Assembly: GCA_964036275.1 (NCBI GenBank)
Contig: OZ038438.1
Span: 7,756,978 to 7,820,977, forward strand
Direction of reading: 5' to 3'
DNA: 64,000 bases
Source: Litoditis marina
Lineage: Eukaryota; Nematoda; Chromadorea; Rhabditida; Rhabditidae
Positions within the stretch are counted from its first letter, which is position 1, and each line of letters starts with the position of its first letter. Shown here in pieces: positions 42,920 to 55,302 of the stretch. The notes below the pieces were generated by a model that saw only the letters and a list, made by a program, of their open reading frames with translations, did not search any database and was not told the origin of the DNA. Position numbers and translations under genes: made by a program.

Positions 42920-42979
42920 CTCACAGGCCCGTGAATGACATTCTATCACCCATGTTTCAGGAGCAAGTTTGCACAAATC
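42920..42979 (+). repeat. 60-bp direct repeat, copy 2 (acceptor-like)
   Basis: Second copy of 41240-41299, 1680 bp downstream. After the repeat the sequence diverges completely and soon meets a stop in the frame used by copy 1. Confidence 0.9.
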
Positions 42980-43127
42980 AAAGATTAAGAAATTATTCTG
43001 GAGCGTAACAGTTCAAATCAATAGAGAACTTGTTGGTTCTCTATAATAAACCTATGGTCGTCCTCAGCGCTTTCATTAGCTAAGGTTGACGCTCACTCAA
43101 ATATTGATGATGTTACTCTTCCATTTC

Positions 43128-43250
43128 CAATATGGGTGGAGCACATAACCGCCAAGCCTTGGAATCGAACACATGTGTGCGTCGGAAAGTGAGATATACA
43201 GTACTCTCCCGCCTTTCCGTTGGCGACGACTATATTTCTCAAGAGATGGA
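43128..43250. repeat. Dispersed repeat, copy 1 (shared with 45633-45745)
   Basis: Both copies read cacataaccg...aagc(c/t)ttggaatcga, then acatgtgtgcg, ggaaagtgagatatacagta, ccgcctttc, and gacgactatatt. Identity is high but interrupted by small indels. Confidence 0.75.
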
Positions 43251-44379
43251 ACTGTGGCTGTATACACAAAGCTGAAATAAAGTTTTTGGAAGACGTTAGA
43301 GCACAACCATAGTTAATGTCTATCTTTATTTGAAAACAGGTACAATCACCGTCAAATCATACAACACTGTCTAGTTGCATCTTATCTATAGTAACAGGGC
43401 CACTATAACCCTTTTCAACATCTTAATTTGTTCTTCCGAAATTTCTCCAATTGGAATGTTGTATCTAACAATGTGGAAAGTTACGTAATGAATCGCGAAT
43501 AAATCTATACTATTATATTACTTCTGAAAAAAGACTAGTAATATGAGAATGAGCCCCCAGAGGAAGACCCAAAGAGTGTGACCGTCTGGCAACGGTGTGA
43601 CTGAATTGGAACGCATGTGTGTTTTGATTTCGTATCACCTGCTTTTTCTTTCAATGCATTCTCAATTCTTCAAACTTTTAGTTGAGCTTTCTTTTTCTAA
43701 TGTTTACCGTTTTCCGGTTTCACTCCAATGTTGTAAGGCGTTTTCGATGTCCGTATACTTTCCATTCATGATGCTACGGATATTTGTATAACAAACGAAT
43801 GTAAAGTGAGAAACGATTAGGTTTTGAGATTGAACTGCATGGAATATAGAAAAGGAGGTCAATAACTCAAGAGGGAAATGAAAAATCTAATCTCCATAAA
43901 AACATTTATGGGCAAAAACATTTTGGTTTTCTACTAAAAAAGAACTTGCAGCGAACAAACATTAGATGAAACGTCCGAATATGACAATTCCTCACCACTG
44001 ATTCAAAACTGTTCACAGAACAGAGTACATTGATGTCAGAACAGACGAATCTCACACTCTCGAAGAATTAAAGAACAGGGTCATGTCAACTAACCGTAGT
44101 ATGTGCAAGTTAGCTCAGGAGCCACACATCTAGAAGTAATTGTCAAAGCGGCTAAGAGCAATGTTTCCAGGGCCATGAAATGCCTCAATGTTGAGCGATT
44201 GGTCCACATTTCCAGATAAACCCCGTTGTTTCCAACTTCAAATTTCAGACGAATCGGTTCGATTCGTCGGTTTTGCGGCCGCCGCGCCGCGCGGCCTCCG
44301 GGAGACATTTTTGCGTGACGATTTTCAGGATAACTGTAGATCACTAGTCGCACATTGGCACACTATATGATTGACTCTT

Positions 44380-44520
44380 TCGAAAGCCTGCCTATACGGT
44401 GTATACTTCCATTATATGTGGGTTGTAGTTTGATCCCGTTGTTTTCCGATATAAAACTTGTTTGTTATGACGCGCATTGAGATAAAAGTAGAACTAGGAT
44501 TCGGTCACTTCCTACATTCA
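44380..44520 (+). repeat. Copy of dispersed palindromic repeat, family A
   Basis: Starts aaagcctgcctatacggtgt, then ggttgtagtttgatcccgtt; ends gagataaaagtagaac, then cggtcact. This is one of the clearest full-length copies. Confidence 0.7.
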
Positions 44521-45569
44521 GCCGAGGGGGCAGTTGTCACTGGAACCTTATTCCTTATTGAATTAAGCAGCTAGTATGTGCGACAAGTATTGTGGAGTGA
44601 ATGAATGTGTCCTCAGATGGCCTATACACTGTCACAGCCGTTGCGAGCTATGTAAATATCCCGTTTTGCAATTGCACGTCAATCGTTACCCAACACGCCA
44701 TCTCATTCATTTATTAGTCATATACTGTCCAATTTCTCCTTTGATTCTTATACTGTTTTGTTACCTACCTACTTACCTAATTAATAAGTAAAGTTTCACC
44801 AATTTCCGGTATCATGTGAACTCTAAGATTTGAAGTATAATAAAAATAACTAGACCACGGACCACGGACCACTACTTGCGAGCGGAAAAAAAAACTAGTA
44901 TGGGTAGGTCCTTGAAAACAAGTAGAAAACAAACTCTGTCGTCAATGCAAAGAAATATTCATTTGGCGTGGGCTTCCGTGTAGTTTTGCTCCATTCAAAA
45001 AAGGAAGAATTAACGTTTAATTGCTTTGTGATTTTACCGGAAAACCACTGAGAACAAACAATCCCATAACGAAGCAAATTCAATACTTCATGTTGACATG
45101 GGAGAAATCTCAAGTTCAAGTGAGTGTGATTTCACCTCTTATGGGGATTACTCTAACATCAATTGTTTGTTTAATGACTAAAACGCTTGACTCAAGCGTT
45201 TGATCAACACCTTGAGAACAATCTCTGAAACAAAAAAAAACAGAGTGGTATAGCAAGGACTTCTGAAAAAAAAACTAATAGGGGCTGCACAAATTTCGTG
45301 TATATTTTGCAAATTTGTCACGATTGCATACTTGCATCATTTGTTTACTTAAAATTCTCAAGTAGTTTACGAAGTCATTACTTCAAATACTCAAGTAGTT
45401 TACGAAGTACTTATTTGTAAAATTTTTTTATTTCCCCCCACTCGAATATGGGCGAACAGGCACTAGAAAGAGATTAATATTAAAACAAACTATGTAAAAG
45501 GAATTCAATGAGCTAATTCCCTACATACAAGCTCTGTATAGTGGGTGCCATTTTTATAAACTTCTGTCT

Positions 45570-45640
45570 CTCGCCGAAATCGAACCTGCGAGCAAAATTT
45601 TCGTAGCAGGGGCGCTAACTACTGCGCTATTAGTGCACAT
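45570..45640 (-). other. tRNA-like segment with A-box and B-box (possible SINE head)
   Basis: On the minus strand a perfect RNA polymerase III A-box, tagcgcagtag, is followed about 35 bases later by ggttcgatttc, close to a B-box. The acceptor and T arms do not pair as in a functional tRNA. The adjoining sequence (45633-45745) is a dispersed repeat, so a tRNA-derived SINE is more likely than a tRNA gene. Confidence 0.4.
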
Positions 45641-45745
45641 AACCGGGAAGCTTTGGAATCGAAGACATGTGTGCGTACACAGCGGAAAGTGAGATATACA
45701 GTACCCTACCGCCTTTCTGTTGGCAACGACTATATTGTTAAGGTT
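45633..45745. repeat. Dispersed repeat, copy 2 (shared with 43128-43250)
   Basis: See the copy at 43128. This copy is joined to the tRNA-like segment at 45570-45640, which the other copy lacks. Confidence 0.75.
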
Positions 45746-46689
45746 GTGTGACGAAAAAACTTGCTCCACGACAGTGAATACATTTTACGCAGTACGCGAT
45801 TTCAGAAAAAATCGAGTAATGGTTAGTCTTTGAAAATAGAAGCTAACACTATCTCATGTTTTAGATGGATAAAACGTTCGAAGCAGATGAGAAGCTGAAA
45901 AGTGCGAAAATGATGTGTATAGTTTTCTTTTCACGCCGGTTATCTCGTACTCCAAGTAATATCTGAAGGTTTCAAAAATAGCGTGGACCAAGTTGATATA
46001 TCAAAAACGCCAGATTCATTATTGATTTCCATTTTTTGTACTTGAAATTGTTTGCTATCATCAGCTATCATCTGCTCGACATAAGTGGTCGATAATTATA
46101 ATTTGCACAGTCCGATCTCCGGAGACTACCAGCATCGCCGCTTGAATCCGGTATGCAAGATTTGCGTTTCGGCTTCGCATGGTGCGCCGCTGCCTTTTCT
46201 CCAGGGTCATCTACCTGTTTCCACACTCATTACTCGCAACCATAGCTGATAAACAAGTAAATAAAGTACTATACTATTAGTATTAATGTTATTGAAATAC
46301 TATCGCATTGTATTACGAGTGAGCTCCCACTAATTCGTAGAATTGTGAGGCCATACCCTTAGGGGTTCTACCTATTTATTAACTTGTAGTCAAATCAAAT
46401 CACCTCAATAGTATAGTTGCCGAAGTGCCTAAAAGTTGATACAGGAACTTGGTTTTACCAGGTGAAGCCCACTGCTGATTGCTCATCGCGTTAACTGTTT
46501 CAAAACAACTGAAGGTTGGTACATCAAAATAAGCTGTAACACGGCATATTTTGTTCTATCACGTTTTTCAAACTCCATACACTTAAAGCTAACTCTGAGA
46601 AAACTGAGAACCACATGATATGAAAAATAGTTTTTTGATTAATTTCTTTGGATGCTTTGGATGGTTACGTGAACAACTATGTGCTGACG

Positions 46690-46860
46690 GCGTAGCAATC
46701 CATCCGAATTCATGACAAGTTCATATGATTTTCTGATGAGAATCTCATAACACCTCATGACCATATTGCCTAATTCTAGTGCCGTAACATAGCGAGCAAT
46801 GGAATCTCATGAGAAGGTTGTGAGATGAAGCTCATGTGGTATCCTCTGAGGTTGTTCGGG
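46690..46860. repeat. CTCATGAG-rich repeat, related to 34468-34850
   Basis: Several catgag/ctcatg units (gatgagaatctcataa, cctcatgacc, atctcatgagaagg) resemble the interior of the element at 34468-34850. The ends are not clear. Confidence 0.5.
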
Positions 46861-47234
46861 GATTGCTACCGCGCCTACGTGCGAAAGCTTGACGAGAGAG
46901 TAGGGATGCGACCAGTTTCGACTGCTACTCAAATACATAGTCACTTACACAATGTGCAACACATCTACACTGAAGAATGTGCAATGATAGAAAGCACATC
47001 TTCGATTGTTCCTTAAGACCATTTTTTATACTAAAGGTATTCTGCATAATATGTATATAATTTTATCATTTAAACATTGATATGTTACAAATGTGTTTAC
47101 AGTACATTAAGTAGGTATTCATTCATCGTACATCGTACTCTCTTGTTCTTCAGATTTGTTAAGTGAACGAACTACTCGTTTGTATGGGTTAGCTGCATTT
47201 TTTAACAGTCAAGCTATCTTGCAAATTTGTCTCG

Positions 47235-47236
<2 letters not shown>

Positions 47237-47291
<55 letters not shown>

Positions 47292-47365
47292 GTTCCTTCT
47301 CTCTCTCAGTCACTCTCTCTCACTCAGGTTGCTTCGCTCACTCTCACTCTCTCTCTCTCTCTCTC

Positions 47366-47404
<39 letters not shown>
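47237..47404. repeat. CT microsatellite (interrupted)
   Basis: Long runs of (CT)n broken by a short insert at about 47290-47345. The open frames it creates are Ser/Leu dipeptide repeats and are not genes. Confidence 0.95.
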
Positions 47405-47408
<4 letters not shown>

Positions 47409-47684
47409 CGCTTGTCCTCTCGAGGGACACCACACCACTCAAAAATCGAGCGCATTCTTTGCGAATTTCGCCAACTTAGGACCGATTACCCAACACTGTC
47501 TCCTACTCATTCAGTACAAGAAATCAAATAATAAGTCAAAAGTGCTTCTTTTTCATCACACTGTTCTATTTTCTGCCTTTCGCGAAAGATGTTAACACCT
47601 GAATATTGCCAAGTTTGCCAGACTGTTGTACTGCAGGAGTCCAGATCCGGGCAGTGATCAATTTTTTGATGTAGTCACGAATTT

Positions 47685-47770
47685 CGATAGTCAACAGGAT
47701 CAAGCTACAACAAAGTGAGATCAGGCAATATACACCGTATGGGCCCGTATTGGAAAGAGCGAGCCCCATG
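47685..47770 (-). repeat. Copy of dispersed palindromic repeat, family A (reverse)
   Basis: Carries aggatcaagctacaacaaag and gcaatatacaccgtatgggc, the inverse of the left end of other copies. Confidence 0.65.
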
Positions 47771-50177
47771 AAAGAGACGAGAACCGAACGATGTTGTGGA
47801 ATGACTCTGAAAAACCGTTGCAGCTTAAAATACCGAACTTACCTATTTTGCAACTTAAAATGCCGGGGTCAGCCAGATGTCGCCTGTACTGTTTGAAATT
47901 TATAAGGAGATGCAGGCTAATTCGACACCAGTATTTAAGCCTGCGTCTTCTTCGGTATTTAAAGTTGCCAGCATTTTCACAGAACTTGAGGCGCTTGAGA
48001 ACATGGGTCGGTAGCCCTCTTTTTGTGTGAACCGCAATGTGAACATGGAGTTCGGCTGTGCACGGGAAGGGTTATATGTGTTTCGGGAAATCCCGTCCCA
48101 CCGGCGCATATGAGACTGTTAACCCCGTTCGCAGGCGCCCGCACCTCAATCGCTCGCTCCTAATTTCCCCTGATTCACAGTTGCCTATCACATAGTTTAG
48201 AGGTGAAACGTACCGCTCTCACTCTCGTCTTTGCTGTCTTTCTCTCTCATCATCTGAACCTGAGGTTACACTCATTCCTTATTGTGTTAAAAGAATGTTT
48301 TACACTCAGTATTCGTATGTATTTGCAAATTACTAATTTTGCTTCCGCAAAAGAACTCTGTTCATAATTTTTCCAGCTTCCAAAGTGAAATAGAAACCGT
48401 GTTTACGAAATGCCACGAAGGAGATTCTGAATTAACTTGATTGTCCAATTTTAACTGTTCCTGATCTAAAATAAGTAAACAGTTTTCAAACATTTTTATC
48501 GGTGTAATAGGTATGCACCTCGAAATATAGAATACAAAACAGAATAATGAGCTGCATTAAATTATTGTTCCTGCAGCACATCTCTGTCATCCTCAATATA
48601 CGTAAGGAAGATTTGTTCATCGTCGAAATTTGTGTGTACTTCAAACGTTCAATTTCAAAATGAACGGTGGTTCAGTTTTCTGTTCGGTATGCCCCTTCTA
48701 ACCTGCCGTAGTCCGCCATTGATAAAGTTTTCATCTATATTATGTGAGATATTGGTAGATTGGAAAATATTGATCAGTTCAAGACCTATCTAGACGTTAT
48801 TGATGTAGCTGTTTTATTTGAGAACATTCCATATGCGCTTCAATAGATGATGCGAGAAATCAACTGTTTTTCTGAAAAGCTCTCCTCAATCCGAAGATGA
48901 GAGAGTTATGATCTCATCCCTTTGGGGACTCAGTTTATTCCTAACATCTTGTGAAACTTCTTGTTCTATGTTTTATATATGCAGGAATAAATAATAATGT
49001 GAAATGATATACGGACATTCAAAAAACCAGGCAAAATGTTAGTTGACGACTGTTTCTGTGCTCGGAGAACTGCGTGTGTTTCCGTTTTCGGCAGTTCAAT
49101 TAGTAGGAGAACGCGGCTATTACCGCACAGTGACCGCCTATCGGTGCAATCCATCTATATGCCTCTATCACCCACATCAATCGACACTCATCACTGTATT
49201 CTACTCACCAATTCACCCCCACACTACTCCAGACTTGTAATTACCACACGTGAAACACGTGAAAACGTGAACACTCAAAAACGATAACGCGCTGATGTTT
49301 TCTACGTTAATGTGTTGAGTGAATTCATACACTTTTAGTAATTCATAATCATTTTTTCGATGAAAATATTGACTGCTCAAACAATGTTCTTCCATAAGCC
49401 ATTTGTCTACCCAAATAAGGGACTTTACATAAGCAATTTTCGAAACGAGTATCATATTACCATATTTTTTACTTTCATTTCTCCACAATGAGCACAATTT
49501 TACTTTTCTTTTCTCTGCAGAGGTTTCGTCTTGACAATACTATTGTTAAATGTATAATATGTTCACACGCTCCTGGACTCTGACAGCCTGAAGTTGAAAC
49601 GTCTAGACGACGTTTTGATATATATGAGACTTATTTTTGTATGTTATTATAATACTTATTACCATTGCTGTACTCACTTGGAAATATTACGATTTGATTC
49701 TTTACTGTTCCTTGTTTCTCACTTCACGTACTGTTTTGTGTTCTTTCATCCGCCATGAGTCAATTCTACCTCAACCTAGAAATTCAATCTCAGTCTGCGG
49801 CTTTTTTATCCGCAAATAAGTGTTGATACACGGACAATTAGTCTTGAAAATAAGGACGAGTGCTGCACTATGAACGAATTATGTTCGAACATAGAAACAA
49901 TATGTTTTATTGACACTAATTTAGAGCCAGGGAATAATGTTCTCTACGTCCTACTTCGTACTTCCAATTTCAACTACTCAACATTTTTTCATGTGTTTTG
50001 TCTCATAACGAACCCAATGGGTACAACAATAACATATAATGAACGTTTTGATACATTTTTTCCTCACCCCGATTCGTTCTATCTCTCTACTTTTACATGC
50101 TGGATGAGCGTCTGCAATTATTGGGTTTTCAGGTGGAATGGTTGGATAATTCTTGTTCTGTGTGTATTCATTGATCG

Positions 50178-53100
50178 ATGGCCGGTACGGTAAAGATCAT
50201 TCCGGCCTCTGCCATGAGGGATCAGTTCTACTGGTACGATCCCGCCTACTCTCAGGTGTGTCTCATTCGCGATAGGACTCAATTGGCCACATAGTACAAA
50301 CCTTCGCAGCAAGGAACCCCGTTTAAACTGAAAAAAATAACAGGAAAGATTCACTAAGGACAATTGTGCCTCGGTGTAAGCTTGTGACCTCCCACAGCAA
50401 ACATTTGGTTTTCTTCCCTCGGAATACATCCTTTAAGTGATAAAATCTGCAGAAGTTTCATGAAATGGCAAATATACAGTAAGTGATAGGTTACAATCTC
50501 TATCTAGGTTTTTGCTTGCGTGCTCGTCGCACATCACTCGATGCATTGCGAAAAAGGTAGTTTGGTGCTTCCAAAAGTAATCCTCTCCGTTGGATGAACT
50601 ACCAATTATCCCCCAGTTGACCAGATTGAACCTTTTTCAATTCCAACCAGACTCTATTTCATGTGTGGGAAGGGACCATACATCATAGACACTTTCTCGA
50701 TACCCGGTGATTCCAATACGGTGGTCTAGAAGAAGCAGAGAGCCATTTAGTGTCGGGGCTTTTCATTTGCTAGTTCTAGTTGGGTTACATCTCCAGATTT
50801 GGAGCGGTGTGCACATCAACTCCCCAAGAATAGCATTCTATGATTTTCTGAGCAAATCGTCATGTGTGTCATGCCACGTTCGTACTTCACCCGCGTGCGT
50901 ATTACTTTCGCGCTTTCCAAGAGGTAGCAATGTTTATAACGGCATCACGTGTATTGTTTTACGGGAACGTAAAACAAGTGAGTAGTTCTGAGTAAGCCTT
51001 TTCGAACTACATAGTTGTTAGGAATACAGCTAGAGATCACGTGCATCAGAAGCAGAGCCATATTTCCACCAAGTTGGGCTGACGTCTGAATGACGTCTCA
51101 CTATGCGTGTGCTAGAATGTAGATGTGCAGCTGGTGAGACTCGTTAGATGTTCCAAGTGGAAAGCCTAGGCCTATGTTTGAATTGCGCATTGCCGCGCCT
51201 AGTGTGAGCACATGTACGCGCTAGTTCCTCTCTGCTCTGCCACTTCACCTATTATTATATAATCGTCGAGTTATGAATATATATTTGTTTCACAGCTTTT
51301 TGCAATTACAAATGATCCCAATGAGTTATGTTACGTTCCTTAATTCTTCAAGGTTCAGGAAAAGGAAAACGGAAGGGTTCCAACGGCTTGGCAGGCTATG
51401 AGTTCTCGACCAATTTACGCTTTAATGGAATCTCTCTGTTCATTAACTTCAGCTTCTGTGTTTATGCCACGAACTGTGTTACTTTTGATCTCGAGAACTG
51501 AAACGGTAGAGCAAAGCGTCATGGCAGATCACATTTTTTGCCACAACAGTCAAACATTGTATTCATGATAACTGACTTGCTCTCATTTACAAAATAATGA
51601 TTTTGGCAAAAGCAATCACTTGATATTGTATTGAATATGCCGTATGCTCTTATGATTTCCTATGCGAGCCCATGGGTTGATATAAACCAACTTGTTAGTT
51701 TCTTTGACCACTCTGATCAAAGCTTGGATTCGAGTAAAACCAGCGTAATGCGCCATTCTAGTGTCAATTGTATACATAGTGGCGTAGAACTATTGCTTGC
51801 ACATAGATTGAACATTTGCGCTCAGCCGCTCTTCTTCTAACAGCAACAACAGTTTCTGGTCTTAGCACTAATCACCCGCCTAATATTCTGGCAATAAACG
51901 AAATATGGAGTTTACAGAAGTGGTTGCATAAACGAATAGCTCACGTAGATGAAAATCTGTGTCTGTACGATCTGTAGGTCTTGTAGACTCACATTTCATC
52001 TTATAGCTATTTACGTTATCTTTTCTCGATTTTTTTTATTTGTTTATTTACATGCTTGCATGGAAATAAATCAATCAAAAATGTGGTTTGAGATAGAGTT
52101 GGCTCGCCAAGTCTTGACGATGCGTTCCAATCCCGCTGTGTTTGTAGTCTGATTGTGTTGCTTTTTGGTCAAACTCCTTCAACTTTGGTGCTTAACGAGA
52201 TAAAACTATAGAACTATAACTATATAGAAGAATCATTTATTTTCTATATGCTTTTTGTTAGGCTTGTATGTTATGGATGGAGGCTTTGAAACATAGATGG
52301 AACCATTTAGTCAAAATTCAATAGTTTTCAAATCGGTAAGTTTTAAAAGACAGTTCGGCACCCTGCGACCTAAACCAAAAAGTTAGGGCACTGAAAGAGG
52401 TAAATATAGTTGGAAAACATTGTGTACAATCCAAAGAATAAAACAACGTTCAATTCGAAGGTTCCATCAGAAACTCATTAGTGTGCACCAACTTGCCCAA
52501 CCTTCGTACCGCAATTTCTCTACTCTTCGAGTATTTTTACCCGGTAGTGGGCAATATAGAGCATTTCGAACTGTCGATTGAGTCCAACTATTCGTTCACT
52601 CTAATCAAAGTTTTCCAGTGTGTTACAGCTTTCCAGTTAAAGTTGTGTTTTGTTCTCCAAGTTCTGCAATCAACAATGTTTGCCTTACAGGAGCCACAAG
52701 CTGCTTCCTATCCCGCTCCAATCAACGCAGCATATTACATGGGCGGCATGTACAATGCTGCCTACCTACATGAACCCTATGGTCAGAACGGATTCATAGG
52801 TAAACAGTTGTGCTCAGACTACTCCTAGCCGATTTTGAAGCCCAACCTTCGCTTCACATAATTAGTGAAGAGTAGATGGTGGTATTTCATTGGCAGCCAG
52901 TTTTGTAGCAGCCTCGACGAGAGAGTCTGCAGGTCAGACAGACGTAGATTAACTTACCATCTCTTCGGCCTTATCGACATTCATTCTCTCGCTTGTGTAG
53001 CTGGCCAATCGCACAAAATTGTGGCAACTGTTTCTGAGTATTTTCCATACCGTTTGAGTAACATCATGTGTATACCCTGCTTCACTCACTTGTGGACGTT

Positions 53101-55149
53101 GACAGTACAGCATACAGCAATACACAACAAAGCTATAAACCATACTAAGAACAGTTTGAAACCGGTTTTTTTTGATTTTGACTTCTGTATCTTATCAATG
53201 GTAGTACAGATATACTACACCTAGAATGTTGTATGTACATGAAAAACATACTCTCATAGTGACCATGAGCGAGGGAAATTGAGTGAAAACAACATTTGTC
53301 GAGTGTCGATAAACGTATAGAAATAAAACAGGAATCCAGAACCTACTATAGCACAGTTCACAAATCATGTTTAGTACTTGTAATTTTACGACCACAACTT
53401 GATAGCACAGCGAAAACTTATTTATCAGTTTTGGGTGAATTTTATTACATTCAACGACTAAACGTTATTTGTGGCTCTTAATACGTTCTGATTTCAGTCT
53501 ACCAAATGGCGTTTATTCAGATCAGTATGGCGACGAGCAGTCGTATCCGTACTTTGGTGGTTACAACTACTCTCCGTATGCGTATCAGCCCCAGGCCTAC
53601 CCCGGCGCCTATGGTCCCTATCCGGGTGCTTCGGGGGCCTATCGACCCTACCCCCAGCCTCAACCATCTCCCCCCAGGAGGTCCAGGTCAGCCAATATAG
53701 GTGACACGTCTGAGTTGTAGCTTGATGTCGATGTAGACAATACTTTTCGATTTTTTCGAAATTGAAGTACACTGGATACGGCAATACCGTATAGGCTTGT
53801 CCCGGAACAAGCTAAACCTAAATCATGTTCTATTGCATTAGTGCATAACGGAATCATGATCAGTACAGTGACAGAATCAATCTGTAGGAACTCAAAGAAT
53901 CGAAATAACAACTCATTCACCGGCGAATTGGAGTTTGAATGACAGGAAGTATACAAAACAGTATTGTTCCAACGGTTTCCAACTGTCTCTGTTCAGAACC
54001 GCTCCAAACCGAGGCGGACAGAGGTCGGGTACGGCCAGCGTTTTCCCCGGGGAGAAGAGAAGGTCTCGCGGGTTCTCGGCCGATCCTTATGAGAGGCGAC
54101 AGTACAAGGTCGGTGCCAGACTGCTGTCACTCAAGAGTTATGACAATCAGTACCTTGAGAAAAAGAAATTGGCATTTTCGCTCCCCTATGTTTTCCCGCA
54201 CTTACAAAATAATGGGGGTAGAACTTAACTGTTTTTTAGGGAGGTGATATTCATTCACAAGTGCTGCAAGAACAACGAAAAACGTGAATGAATATGTAGA
54301 ACCCCTGAGGGGTGAGGCAACAAAACCCAACCTGTTTTGAGAGAACTGTCAAACAGTGTAAACTAGGTTTCTATGATTTTGGCCGATATTTCTGGTCTTT
54401 TGGTGAAAACAGAACTCCAAATAACCTGTTAACTTTTATCTCCCTGTCAATGTTTTCTGCAATGAGAAATTCCTTATTTCAGTCCTATGTTGGTCCGACG
54501 AAAAAACCTTTGGCTATGTACAAAAAGAGAAGAGAACCAGTAATAACAAGAGCTTCTACAACGCAGGTAATAACTAGAGACAATAGTTATAGTCTCATAC
54601 TTTTCAAACCTTCTCGCTCGTTAATAAAATCGATTTTGAAATCTAAAATGTTTTAGGAGACCGATTTTGGCGGAACGCCAGTTGATCACAACTCTCAGTT
54701 CAATCGACCTTACTACCCAGAGGTATGGACACATTTTGATACGGTCGATTTTGAAAGATGGGCAACAGCATAAAATACATCTGTAATTTTGCTGTGTAAT
54801 TTTGCCGACTAATATATGAACCTGTTAAAGAGGTGAGCGACCGCTCCTGCCAGGTTTTTGGCGTACTATTTGTCAATAAACAACGAGATTGGTTCGGGAA
54901 AACTGTCGGTTACTAACTAGAGTTCATTTAGACCACGCCGACACTGCGGCGGTTGCGACCGTTTTATGCTCCCAGCTACACCACATATCCCCCCTCAACG
55001 ATGCATCGAACATCGAAAACACTCGACAAACAGAGGTAAATCGTAGTTCCAACACACAAACAACAAACAAATAGAAAAAGACAGATGAACCTCACTCCGT
55101 CACGTGTTTCCCTTTTCTCTCTCTCCCATTCTCTTCTTTCTCTTTTCTA

Positions 55150-55202
<53 letters not shown>

Positions 55203-55234
55203 TCTCTCTCTCTCGTTTCTCTCTCTCTCCCCCT

Positions 55235-55302
<68 letters not shown>

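Noticed and set aside
44090..44370. Open frames on both strands over a GC-rich patch (gcggccgccgcgccgcgcgg)
   Set aside because: Openness follows from local GC-rich palindromic sequence; no splice context or recognisable protein was found.
46100..46225. Minus-strand frame ending RSDCANYNYRPLMSSR
   Set aside because: Short, without linked exons, and equally open on the plus strand.
47156..47595. Open frames of over 100 codons rich in Ser and Leu
   Set aside because: They are translations of a CT microsatellite.
53506..53700. Alternative frames across the Tyr/Pro-rich exon
   Set aside because: Only the Tyr/Pro/Gly-rich frame joins in phase with both neighbouring exons using good splice sites.
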